Source: an uncultured Actinomycetes bacterium (GTDB lineage Bacteria; Actinomycetota; Acidimicrobiia; Acidimicrobiales; RAAP-2). From it: a stretch of DNA of 23,148 nt. A model generated the notes under the pieces. That model had not been told where the DNA came from, made no database searches, and was given only the letters and a program-made list of their open reading frames with translations. Below, one piece after another: positions 14,871 to 22,491 of the stretch (within the stretch, counting starts at the first letter, position 1; each line of letters begins with the position of its first letter). The translations under genes and the position numbers were made by a program. The DNA lies in assembly GCA_903830745.1 (NCBI GenBank), contig CAIKVF010000109.1, positions 1 through 23,148 of the forward strand. The letters run 5' to 3'.

Positions 14871-15452
14871 ATGGTTGACCAGCCTCGCGTTCAAAAACTG
14901 ATCCGCGAACTCCTCGAAGCGATTGGCGAAGACCCAACTCGTGAGGGACTTGTAGAAACACCACGTCGTGTTGCTGAAATGTACGTTGAACTCTTTGAAG
15001 GTCTTGAAGCAGATCCGGGTGAACACCTACGTACAAACTTTGAAGCTGGTCACGATGAAATGGTCATGGTGCGAGACATCCCTTTCACCACGCTTTGTGA
15101 ACACCACATGGTTCCCTTCACTGGACTTGCTCACGTGGCGTATCTGCCGGGCGCTGAAGGAAAGGTCGTTGGTCTTTCCAAGATGGCTCGTCTCGTAGAA
15201 GGCTTTGCTCGCAGACTCCAGGTCCAAGAGCGCATGACAACACAAATCATTGACGCCATGGAACGAGAAATGAAGCCACGTGGATCAATCGTTGTCCTAG
15301 AGGCCGAACACTTCTGCATGTCAATGCGTGGTGTGAAGAAGGCTGGAGCCACAACAGTCACATCAGCAGTGCGTGGAGTGTTCCGTGATGATGCTGCGTA
15401 CCGTGCAGAAGCACTGCAGTACATTCACCAGCGAAGGTCTACATGGCGTTGA
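14871..15452 (+). CDS. folE: GTP cyclohydrolase I (type IA, zinc)
   Basis: A 193-residue enzyme that converts GTP to 7,8-dihydroneopterin triphosphate, the first folate step. Zinc ligands are C76 and H79 in LCEHHMVPF and C149 in EHFCMSMRG. GLSKMARLVEGFARRLQVQERMT and the C-terminal TSAVRGVF also match the family. The length is typical. The ATG starts 2 nt after hpt, and its end overlaps folP by 10 nt. It is the zinc-dependent IA form, not the IB form (FolE2) that Zur often induces under zinc shortage. That matters if the operon is under the Zur-like operator upstream. Confidence 0.97.
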   Translation: MVDQPRVQKLIRELLEAIGEDPTREGLVETPRRVAEMYVELFEGLEADPGEHLRTNFEAGHDEMVMVRDIPFTTLCEHHMVPFTGLAHVAYLPGAEGKVVGLSKMARLVEGFARRLQVQERMTTQIIDAMEREMKPRGSIVVLEAEHFCMSMRGVKKAGATTVTSAVRGVFRDDAAYRAEALQYIHQRRSTWR

Positions 15453-16243
15453 GTCCAATGGTGATGGGCATTGTAAATGTCACCCCGGACTCATTCTTTC
15501 CTGCATCGCGAACTGCTTCTACTAATGAAGCAATTGAGCGCGGTCGTCATCTGTTTTCTGCGGGCTGCGACATTGTTGACATTGGCGGAGAATCAACGCG
15601 ACCAAATGCGCAGTTAATAGAACCCGGTGAAGAACTTCGTCGAGTGATCCCAGTTATTGAGGCGCTCAGTGTGCACGGCCCAGTTTCCATCGACACTCAA
15701 AAAGAAGTCGTTGCTCGTGCAGCAGTTGCTGCAGGGGCCAGTGTCATTAACGATGTCTCGTGCACGCTTATTGAAGTTGCTGGAGAACTTGGGGTTGGCT
15801 ACGTTGCCATGCACCGCCAGGGGACTGCTGAGACCATGCAGGTAAGTCCGACCTACGAAGACGTTGTTTCAGAGATTGTTGCGTTCCTTCGAGTTGCTGC
15901 GACTCGCGCCAAGGTCGCAGGAGTATCGAAGCTGTGGCTGGATCCAGGCATTGGATTCGGAAAGACTGTGGAGCACAATGTGGCGCTACTAGCTCACGTT
16001 GAGACCTTTGTTTCAATGGCGCAGGAGTACGGCGCAGGGGTGCTTATGGGCACGAGTCGCAAACGTTTTCTTGAATCTTTGGGCAAAACTTCGCTCAGTG
16101 TTGATGAGCGCCTAGAGGGCTCAATCGCAACTGAAGCATGGGCGATGCTCAAAGGTGTCAGTATGGTGCGAGTACATGACGCAGAGGCGGCGGTGCAACT
16201 ACGTGAGTTGCTCGTTCGTCCCGTGCAGGAGGTAGTGGCGTGA
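15443..16243 (+). CDS. folP: dihydropteroate synthase
   Basis: A 266-residue TIM-barrel enzyme that joins p-aminobenzoate to dihydropterin pyrophosphate; it is the sulfonamide target. It shows the two PROSITE-type signatures: GIVNVTPDSFF (9-19) with the pyrophosphate-binding Asn, and DIVDIGGESTRP (43-54). Further motifs are INDVSC, DPGIGFGK and GTSRKRF, the last holding the Lys/Arg pterin contacts. The ATG lies inside folE (10-nt overlap). The stop overlaps the next gene's GTG in a GTGA quartet. Length and motifs are complete, and I see no sign of resistance-type insertions. Confidence 0.96.
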   Translation: MALSPMVMGIVNVTPDSFFPASRTASTNEAIERGRHLFSAGCDIVDIGGESTRPNAQLIEPGEELRRVIPVIEALSVHGPVSIDTQKEVVARAAVAAGASVINDVSCTLIEVAGELGVGYVAMHRQGTAETMQVSPTYEDVVSEIVAFLRVAATRAKVAGVSKLWLDPGIGFGKTVEHNVALLAHVETFVSMAQEYGAGVLMGTSRKRFLESLGKTSLSVDERLEGSIATEAWAMLKGVSMVRVHDAEAAVQLRELLVRPVQEVVA

Positions 16244-16740
16244 GGGGCAAGTGGGCAGCGGGCATAGAGCCTCGGAGCTTCACCTGGGTGTACAAGAACA
16301 TTCTCGCGATTTCTGAACGTCCTGGCGGATCTACAACCGTGCACCGTCGCGTTCGTCGTGACGAAGAATTGCTCTGGCTAAAGCACCAGGGCTTCGGTCG
16401 TGTTATTTCAATCTTGCCAGTAATGCAAAATCTCAGTTCGTACTTCGAGCACGGACTCACCGCGAGTCACTACGCGCTTCGTGGTGGGCCACAGCAACGT
16501 GAAGTCCTCGAAGCGTGTTACAAAGACCTTGCTGCATCAATGCAGAACAATGTGACTGTGTTGCTACACAGTGATGAAGTTTCTGACCGACTACTTGGTG
16601 TTATTGCTGGCTACCTTGTTTGGACCAAGAAAGTTCCAACCACGAGTCAGTCAATTGCATTAGTAGAACGACTCTTTAAGCGCTCGATTGGTCCAGATGG
16701 ACGAACAGTGTTGTTTGATCTGCCCGAGGTTCCTGCGTGA
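16240..16740 (+). CDS. degenerate dual-specificity-phosphatase-like protein in the folate operon
   Basis: A 166-residue protein. The N-terminal half (FTWVYKNILAISERPGG...HRRVRRDEELLWLKHQGFGRVISIL) has the layout of DSP/cyclin-phosphatase-fold proteins, with a Trp-rich strand, a RDEELLWL helix and 'GFGRVISIL'. Where the P-loop HCx5R belongs, the protein has H110-S111-DEVSD-R117: His and Arg are kept but the nucleophilic Cys is Ser and the loop Gly is missing. It should lack Cys-based phosphatase chemistry. It is tied to folP and folB by GTGA overlaps on both sides. Candidate roles are a binding or regulatory pseudoenzyme, or a part of the unassigned dihydroneopterin triphosphate dephosphorylation step. 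Both are inference; the fold assignment itself is moderate. Confidence 0.6.
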   Translation: MRGKWAAGIEPRSFTWVYKNILAISERPGGSTTVHRRVRRDEELLWLKHQGFGRVISILPVMQNLSSYFEHGLTASHYALRGGPQQREVLEACYKDLAASMQNNVTVLLHSDEVSDRLLGVIAGYLVWTKKVPTTSQSIALVERLFKRSIGPDGRTVLFDLPEVPA

Positions 16741-17102
16741 GCGATGTGATTGAACTGCGTGAACTACGCGTCAATGCAGTTGTAGGGATTCTTCCAGATG
16801 AACGAACAAGAGTTCAACCTTTAGTTTTTGACATTGACATTGAACGTTCTTTTAAAAAAGCTGCAAAAAAAGATGACATCAACGAAACAACTAACTACGC
16901 ACTTATTGTGACGCTTGCGGAACGAATCGCAGTTGATGGAAAATTCTTGTTGCTAGAAACACTGTGTGACCGCGTTGCGAGCGAGATTCTTGACTTCGAC
17001 TCTGCTATTACTTCAGTAACCGTGATGGTGAAAAAAGTTGTTCCACCAGTTCCCGAGGACATTGCGAGCGTGGGCGTTCGCTGCACACGAAAACGTAAGT
17101 AG
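16737..17102 (+). CDS. folB: dihydroneopterin aldolase
   Basis: A 121-residue enzyme that cleaves 7,8-dihydroneopterin to 6-hydroxymethyl-dihydropterin and glycolaldehyde. The fold signature VNAVVGILPDERTRVQPLVFDIDI sits near the N-terminus. The catalytic Glu of LLLETLCDRVA is E74 and the catalytic Lys is K100 (VMVKKVVPPVP), matching the positions known in S. aureus FolB. The length is typical (about 120). It starts at GTG within GTGA, overlapping the previous gene, and its TAG shares one base with the folK GTG. It works as an octamer in the family; nothing unusual is seen. Confidence 0.95.
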   Translation: MSDVIELRELRVNAVVGILPDERTRVQPLVFDIDIERSFKKAAKKDDINETTNYALIVTLAERIAVDGKFLLLETLCDRVASEILDFDSAITSVTVMVKKVVPPVPEDIASVGVRCTRKRK

Positions 17103-17569
17103 TGCGTCACTGTTATTTTTCGCTGGGATCAAATGTTGGCGACCGTAGTAGCCACCTCAACACCGGAATTGAAATCGTCAGAGGCAGTGATTCGTACCGC
17201 ATCTCTCAGGTCTATGAGACCGAACCAGTCGGTGGCGTTGTCCAAGATGACTTCTGGAATCTTGTTTTAGAAATTGAAACTGACGCCTCAGCACTTGATC
17301 TTTTGGCGAGAGCTCGTGAAGCAGAAGCCGCGTGTGGCAGAACCAGGGAAGTGCACTGGGGACCTAGGACGCTCGACGTAGACGTCTTGCTGATGGGGGA
17401 TGAAACAAGTGAAAACCCAGACGTTCTGGTCCCTCACCCACGTATGTACGAGAGGGCATTTGTCCTTATTCCACTGCAGGAATTAGCTCCTCATCTCGTC
17501 TCTGAAGAATTAATGAATTCATTTCGCGAGAGGGTTGTCCCACTGGGTACACTCGACATGTTGCGCTAA
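17102..17569 (+). CDS. folK: 6-hydroxymethyl-7,8-dihydropterin pyrophosphokinase
   Basis: A 155-residue kinase that transfers pyrophosphate from ATP to hydroxymethyl-dihydropterin, making the FolP substrate. It begins with the FSLGSNVGDR signature. YETEPVGGVVQDDFWNLVLEI is the pterin-binding segment. WGPRTLDVDVLLMGD holds the Mg2+-binding D92 and D94, and VPHPRMYERAFVLIPL completes the family pattern. It starts at GTG 17102, sharing a base with the folB stop. A 42-nt gap with a clear AGGAG site follows before the next gene, the widest break in this operon. Confidence 0.96.
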   Translation: MRHCYFSLGSNVGDRSSHLNTGIEIVRGSDSYRISQVYETEPVGGVVQDDFWNLVLEIETDASALDLLARAREAEAACGRTREVHWGPRTLDVDVLLMGDETSENPDVLVPHPRMYERAFVLIPLQELAPHLVSEELMNSFRERVVPLGTLDMLR

Positions 17570-17602
17570 CACGAACGGTACCCGCCAGGGACTGGAACGG
17601 AT

Positions 17603-17607
17603 AGGAG
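17603..17607 (+). promoter_or_regulatory. ribosome binding site of the DUF2520 gene
   Basis: AGGAG, 4 nt before ATG 17612, in the 42-nt folK-DUF2520 gap. The gap shows no hairpin or clear promoter, so the operon probably continues through it. Confidence 0.55.
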
Positions 17608-17611
17608 CATT

Positions 17612-18328
17612 ATGAAAATTTCAATTGTGGGTGCTGGTCGTGCCGGTACGTCGTTCTCTTCAGCGCTCTCTGCGTGCGGACATGACATTCAACTACTGCA
17701 CCATGACGAGCTACATCTCATTTCGTCACCTGACGTGATCTTGTTGACGGTTCCAGACGACTTCATTGACGTCATTGCACTTCAGATTCCTCAAAGCGAA
17801 AATCAGATTGTCGCGCACGTTGCGGGTTCTAGAACATTGAGTGTTCTTGGCTCTCACCCACGCGTGGCATCAATTCACCCACTCATGGCTCTTCCTTCGG
17901 GCGACCTCGGTGCAGCACGACTCTACGGCGCAACGTACTGCGTTGCTGGCGATGAAGGTATTCGTGAAATTGCAAGCGCACTTAATGGACGCATCATTAC
18001 TTTGAGCGATGAACAGCGCACGCTGTATCACGCGACTGCTGTCGTTGCTGCAAATCACCTCGTCGCGCTCATGGGTCACGTTAAGGAACTCGCTGAAGCA
18101 GCGGGGCTTAGTCTCGAAGACTTTCTTCCACTCGCCGAGCAGTCTCTTCGTGACGTGAAAGAAGTAGGACCGCAAGATGCGCTCACTGGACCAGCGTCTC
18201 GTGGAGACATGGCAACAATCGATGCACACCTTGCAGCGCTGCCAGAAGCTGAACGCTCAACATACGTTGCTCTAGCTAACGCCGCATTCGAACTCGCTGA
18301 AAAGCGTCGTTCACAGCTAAAGGCGTAG
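17612..18328 (+). CDS. Rossmann-fold DUF2520 dehydrogenase, candidate ketopantoate reductase
   Basis: A 238-residue protein. The N-terminal NAD(P)-binding domain starts MKISIVGAGRAGTSF (GxGxxG 7-12). It continues VILLTVPDDFI and HVAGSRTLSVLGSHPRVASIHPLMAL, the usual inter-domain segment of this family. The C-terminal ~120 residues are the helical DUF2520 domain (LYHATAVVAANHLVALMGHVKELAEAAG...LTGPASRGD), with conserved H, N and GPxxRGD. It resembles 6-phosphogluconate-dehydrogenase-type beta-hydroxyacid reductases. panC follows after 2 nt. DUF2520 genes sit beside panC in many bacteria, and a PanE-unrelated ketopantoate reductase (PanG) is known in Francisella; I suggest that role here as inference only. 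Confidence 0.82.
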   Translation: MKISIVGAGRAGTSFSSALSACGHDIQLLHHDELHLISSPDVILLTVPDDFIDVIALQIPQSENQIVAHVAGSRTLSVLGSHPRVASIHPLMALPSGDLGAARLYGATYCVAGDEGIREIASALNGRIITLSDEQRTLYHATAVVAANHLVALMGHVKELAEAAGLSLEDFLPLAEQSLRDVKEVGPQDALTGPASRGDMATIDAHLAALPEAERSTYVALANAAFELAEKRRSQLKA

Positions 18329-18330
18329 TC

Positions 18331-19185
18331 ATGGAACTATTTAGTTCAATTGCTGATTGGCGCAACTACGCCTCTGAAGTACGTGCGAGCGGTAGGAGAG
18401 TTGGACTCGTTCCAACTATGGGTGCGCTGCACGAAGGTCACGCCTCACTTTTTGAAAAAGCTAAGAGCAACGGCGACGTTGTCCTTGCAACAATCTTTCT
18501 AAATCCAATTCAGTTCAGTGTTAAGAGTGACTATGAGGCATACCCTCGCGTTCCTGAAGCTGACCGCGCGGTGGCACTCGCTAACGGTGTTGACTGTCTT
18601 GTAGAGCCAACCCTCGCAGAAATGTGGCCCGACTACCCAGAAGCAACGCCTACGAAAGTAACCATGAAGGGCGTGAGCGACACGCTCGAAGGAGAAGGTC
18701 GCCCCGGTCACTTCAACGGAGTGGCGAGTGTTGTCGCAAAACTCTTTACCGTGACTGGACCATGTCGTGCATACTTTGGTGAAAAGGACTTCCAGCAGAT
18801 TGCAGTCATTCGACAAATGGTTCGTGACCTCGCATTCGATGTTGAGATTGTTACTTGTGCAATAAAGCGAGACGCAGAAGGTCTTGCGCTCTCGAGTCGT
18901 AATGCTCGCCTCAGTCCTGAAGACCACACGCGTGCCAAGTGCATCTCGCAAGCCATTTCTGCAGCGCAAGCAGAAGTTGAATGTGCCAGTGAACTTAGAC
19001 ACCGCATGCGCACAATTCTTAGAGCAGCTGGAGCAGAAATTGTGTACGCCGAGATCGTTGACAACATCACTCTTCGCCCTGCAGACGATTCACAGGCTGG
19101 GGATTTTCGTGCAATGATTACCGCAAAAATTGATGGCGTGCGACTACTCGACAATGGACCGGTGACTATTAAGGCGAAAAACTAA
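18331..19185 (+). CDS. panC: pantothenate synthetase
   Basis: A 284-residue enzyme that condenses pantoate and beta-alanine with ATP, giving pantothenate. It has the class I synthetase HIGH-like motif in VPTMGALHEGHASL (PTMGALHEGH 28-37), FLNPIQFS for pantoate, GRPGHFNGVASVVAKLF, YFGEKDFQQ, and ALSSRN as the KMSKS-like loop. Length and motifs are complete. The start lies 2 nt after the DUF2520 gene, and its TAA shares one base with the coaX ATG (TAATG). panD, which makes beta-alanine and often follows panC in actinobacteria, is not here. Confidence 0.97.
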   Translation: MELFSSIADWRNYASEVRASGRRVGLVPTMGALHEGHASLFEKAKSNGDVVLATIFLNPIQFSVKSDYEAYPRVPEADRAVALANGVDCLVEPTLAEMWPDYPEATPTKVTMKGVSDTLEGEGRPGHFNGVASVVAKLFTVTGPCRAYFGEKDFQQIAVIRQMVRDLAFDVEIVTCAIKRDAEGLALSSRNARLSPEDHTRAKCISQAISAAQAEVECASELRHRMRTILRAAGAEIVYAEIVDNITLRPADDSQAGDFRAMITAKIDGVRLLDNGPVTIKAKN

Positions 19186-20015
19186 TGCTGTTAGCAATGG
19201 ACGTAGGAAACACTGAAACGGTTATTGGACTCTTTGGACCAGAGGCACCGGAACTCCCAGACGCAATGGGCTTCGCCAAGGCAACTGGTGAGCGTGGGCT
19301 CGCTTTTCACTGGCGCATTTCAACATCACCAGAACGCACACCAGATGAGCACGCAATGATCCTCACGCAGTTGCTGGACCTCGAGGGACTTGACCTTCGA
19401 ACTGCAGTAACTGCAATGGCGATTTCATCTTCAGCGCCTTCAGTGACAACGCAACTTCGTCGTATGGCGAACCGCTGGTTTTCAGACCTAGACATCACGG
19501 TGATTGGACCAGGAACAAAAACTGGCATGCCAATTCTTTATGACAACCCTCGCGAAGTTGGAGCTGACCGCATTGCTGACGCCGTTGGTGCCTACGACCT
19601 TTACCCAGGACCGTCAATTGTTGTTGACATGGGAACAGCAACTGTCTTTGACGTGATTAGTGCCAAGGGCGAGTACATGGGTGGAGCAATTGCCCCGGGT
19701 GTTGCAATCTCTCTTGAAGCGCTCTACACCCAGGCTTCTGCGCTCAGGTCAGTAGAACTCGTAAAGCCTCGTTCAGTCATTGGACGCTCAACAGTTGAAT
19801 CCATCCAGTCAGGAGTCCTCTACGGTTTCGCCGCTCAGGTGGACGGAATGGTGGAGCGAATCAAGGAAGAAATAGGCGAAGCCACGGTAATTTCCACCGG
19901 AGGACTCGCGGGACTCGTATCTCCTCACACAAAACACGTACAGCACCACGAACCGTGGCTTACGCTTCATGGACTGCGTATTGTTCATGAACGTAATCAC
20001 ACAGGAGCTATTTAG
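19185..20015 (+). CDS. coaX: type III pantothenate kinase
   Basis: A 276-residue kinase that phosphorylates pantothenate, the first committed CoA step; type III needs a monovalent cation and is not inhibited by CoA. ASKHA-fold motifs are MDVGNTETVIG (phosphate 1; catalytic Asp in DVGNT), NPREVGADRIADAVGAY (pantothenate and dimer site), VDMGTATVFDVIS (phosphate 2), GGAIAPGV and STGGLAGLV (adenosine). It takes the panC product directly, with genes overlapping by one base. The lysS GTG in turn overlaps its TAG. Nothing unusual is seen beyond a slightly longer loop after residue 18. Confidence 0.95.
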   Translation: MLLAMDVGNTETVIGLFGPEAPELPDAMGFAKATGERGLAFHWRISTSPERTPDEHAMILTQLLDLEGLDLRTAVTAMAISSSAPSVTTQLRRMANRWFSDLDITVIGPGTKTGMPILYDNPREVGADRIADAVGAYDLYPGPSIVVDMGTATVFDVISAKGEYMGGAIAPGVAISLEALYTQASALRSVELVKPRSVIGRSTVESIQSGVLYGFAAQVDGMVERIKEEIGEATVISTGGLAGLVSPHTKHVQHHEPWLTLHGLRIVHERNHTGAI

Positions 20016-21418
20016 TGTCAACCCCGTATCAATTCGATCACAACGCACATTGCGCGCCTCTCCAAGAGACGTATGCGCACCTCACCGACGGCGAAGAGTC
20101 AGGTGTCGTTGTAAAGGTTGCTGGTCGTGTGATGTTGATGCGCACACAAGGAAAACTCGCGTTCGCAACCATGCGTGACCTCACTGGTGAAATTCAACTT
20201 TTTGCCATGTCAGCCATCACCGCAGAATTTGAAGAGTTTGCAAAACTCCACCTCGGTGACTGGGTAGGAGTAACTGGTGAAGTTGTTCGAACCAAGCGTG
20301 GAGAACTTTCAGTAAAGGTCGCTTCATGGGAACGACTCGCTGAAGCACTGCACAACTTCGGTGACAAGTGGGCCGGCATTACTGACTACGACCTTCGTTA
20401 CCGTCACCGTGAAGCAGACCTCTGGGCGAATGCAACTACTCGCACATCACTCACTCGTCGAAGTGATGTGCTCCGCTCTGCTCGTGAACGATGCTGGGCT
20501 GCAAATTTCGTTGAAGTAGAAACACCAATGCTGAATGCAATCCCTACGGGCGCAGCGGCACGACCATTCGCAACACATCACAATGCACTCGACAGTCAGT
20601 TCTTCTTGCGCATTGCACCAGAACTTTGGCTCAAGCGTCTCGTTGTTGGTGGATTCGAGCGAGTGTTTGAACTTGGTCGTGTTTTTAGAAACGAAGGCGT
20701 GAGCCCACGCCATAACCCTGAGTTCACCATGCTCGAGCTGTACGCCGCGTACTGGAACTACGAAGACATGATGAGTTTCACTGAAGAACTCGTTGCGGGC
20801 ATTGCAATGGACGTACTTGGAACCACTGAAGCCACCTACCAAGGACGCGAATTCTCATTCGCCGCTCCTTGGCCACGTCGCACCATGGCTTCACTCGCGA
20901 GTGAAGCGGTGGGTGAAGATGTTTCAGTGCACACACCACGTGAGCACTTAGCGAAGTTGTTAAGTGACCGTGGGGTAGAGGTCCATAAGTCATGGGGCCC
21001 GGGACGCTGTCTTTCAGAACTCTTTGAAGTTACGTGCGAAGAAAACCTATGGAATCCAATGTTCGTCATTGACTTCCCCGTTGAAGTGTCGCCACTTTCT
21101 AGGCGTCGTGCCGATGACCCAGAGCTCACTGAGCGCTTTGAGTCCTACGCTGCTGGCCGTGAACTCTCAAATGGGTTCAGTGAACTTATTGACCCAGTCG
21201 ATCAGCGTGCTCGTTTTGAAGAACAAGCACGACTCGCTGCTGCTGGTGATGATGAAGCAATGCAAATTGATGAGGACTACATCAAGGCGCTTGAGTGGGG
21301 GCTTCCACCAACAGCCGGACTCGGACTTGGAATGGACCGACTCGCAATGTTGATTGCTGATGAATCAAACATCAGAGAAGTGATTGCGTTCCCAACGCTT
21401 AAACCGCTTCGCGACTAG
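20015..21418 (+). CDS. lysS: lysyl-tRNA synthetase, class II
   Basis: A 467-residue enzyme that charges tRNA-Lys. The N-terminal OB-fold anticodon domain is VKVAGRVMLMRTQGKLAFATMRDLTGEIQLF. The catalytic core has motif 1 around VEVETPMLNAIP, motif 2 FELGRVFRNEGVSPRHNPEFTMLE, and motif 3 GLGLGMDRL (435-443). It is shorter than E. coli LysS (505), since the N-terminal helical lead is nearly absent. IPTGAAARPF replaces the almost universal IPGGAxARPF beside the lysine pocket, a small but notable change. The start GTG shares one base with the coaX stop. The stop overlaps that of the convergent polyprenyl synthase gene within a CTAG. Confidence 0.95.
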   Translation: MSTPYQFDHNAHCAPLQETYAHLTDGEESGVVVKVAGRVMLMRTQGKLAFATMRDLTGEIQLFAMSAITAEFEEFAKLHLGDWVGVTGEVVRTKRGELSVKVASWERLAEALHNFGDKWAGITDYDLRYRHREADLWANATTRTSLTRRSDVLRSARERCWAANFVEVETPMLNAIPTGAAARPFATHHNALDSQFFLRIAPELWLKRLVVGGFERVFELGRVFRNEGVSPRHNPEFTMLELYAAYWNYEDMMSFTEELVAGIAMDVLGTTEATYQGREFSFAAPWPRRTMASLASEAVGEDVSVHTPREHLAKLLSDRGVEVHKSWGPGRCLSELFEVTCEENLWNPMFVIDFPVEVSPLSRRRADDPELTERFESYAAGRELSNGFSELIDPVDQRARFEEQARLAAAGDDEAMQIDEDYIKALEWGLPPTAGLGLGMDRLAMLIADESNIREVIAFPTLKPLRD

Positions 21419-22392
21419 TACGAAGGAAGATCTTCGAGCAACGCTGCAAGCAGCGCTGAGAAACCACTGCGAAGTGATTCACTTGATACTGACTTCAAAG
21501 CCTCATTAGCTTTTTCAAAGAAATCATTTGCGGCGTTCACGGTGTATGAAATTCCGTCGGTGCCAACAACTAGTTTGCGAGCGCGCTCGCGGTCTGATTC
21601 ATCTAGCGGACCACCAAGGATGCTGCGAAGTTCTTCACCCACGGAGGCGTCACGAAGAGCAAACAGCGCAGGCAAGTTATAGACACCTTCAGCGAGGTCT
21701 TGACCCGCAGGCTTTCCGAGTTGATTGTCTGTTGCTGTCATGTCGAGGATGTCGTCACGAAGTTGGTACACCATCCCGAAGCAACGTCCGTATTCACTCA
21801 ACGCGTCAGCTTCTTTTTTGCTGAGCCCTGCAGTAATTGCGCCAACGCGACAGCTCGCTGCCATGAGCGATGCAGTCTTTCCTTCAATGGCTTCGTAGTA
21901 ATCAGCTTCGGTACGGTCAACCGAGAACGAAGTTCGAACTTCAGAAACTTGTCCGCGTGTCAACCACGCGAGTGTGTCTGCAAGTAGTCCCGCAACTTCA
22001 ACACCGAGGCTCGCTGCAATCGCAGCAGAGCGTGCCATGAGGTAGTCACCAGCGACAATGGCAATGAGGTTTCCGTAACGTGCGTTCACACTGTCGACGT
22101 TGCGTCGTACTTCTGCTTCATCCATGACGTCGTCGTGATAGAGCGATGCGAGATGCATGAGCTCTAGAGCCACACCACCGAGGAGATCTTCTTTAGTTGC
22201 TTCACGTGACCCACCAGTTGCTGAAGAGACACAGAGCAGTGGGCGAAGGCGCTTGCCACCGGCGTAGATGAGGTGGGTAGTAATTGAGTCGAGATACTCG
22301 TCACCAATGATCACTGACTCGGCGAGCAGTGTTTCGAGGCGTACAAGGTCCTTTTCTACGGACGGTAGTTGGAGGTGTTCGTGGGGATTCAC
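21415..22392 (-). CDS. trans-polyprenyl diphosphate synthase
   Basis: A 325-residue isoprenoid synthase. It has GGKRLRP (45-51), the first Asp-rich motif DDVMD (87-91; HHL-type prefix SLYHDDVMDE, then RRN), and the second DDILD (213-217; MVYQLRDDILD), with GKTASL between them. Residues just before the first motif are small (A82, S83), which fits long-chain products such as the C40-C50 side chain of menaquinone. The only reasonable start is GTG 22392, with GGAGG just 1 nt upstream, closer than usual. The product length is inferred. It converges on lysS with a 4-nt overlap and diverges from clpC. Confidence 0.92.
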   Translation of the reverse strand: MNPHEHLQLPSVEKDLVRLETLLAESVIIGDEYLDSITTHLIYAGGKRLRPLLCVSSATGGSREATKEDLLGGVALELMHLASLYHDDVMDEAEVRRNVDSVNARYGNLIAIVAGDYLMARSAAIAASLGVEVAGLLADTLAWLTRGQVSEVRTSFSVDRTEADYYEAIEGKTASLMAASCRVGAITAGLSKKEADALSEYGRCFGMVYQLRDDILDMTATDNQLGKPAGQDLAEGVYNLPALFALRDASVGEELRSILGGPLDESDRERARKLVVGTDGISYTVNAANDFFEKANEALKSVSSESLRSGFSALLAALLEDLPSY

Positions 22393-22431
22393 GCCTCCAC
22401 CTTAGGGGGCATTACTACTGGTCAAAGGGCC

Positions 22432-22463
22432 TGGACTGAAGCGTCACAGTCCACCGGTACACT
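22432..22463 (+). promoter_or_regulatory. inverted repeat and possible -10 upstream of clpC
   Basis: TGGACTG (22432-22438) and CAGTCCA (22447-22453) are perfect 7-bp arms with an 8-nt loop. TACACT (22458-22463) directly after them could be a -10 element, in which case the repeat covers the -35 region and might be a repressor site. It does not match the HspR (HAIR) or ClgR consensus that often control clpC in actinobacteria. The gap 22393-22491 also has to hold the promoter of the divergent prenyl synthase gene. Confidence 0.35.
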
Positions 22464-22491
22464 GCTAATTAAGTAATACAAAGGAAGACAA

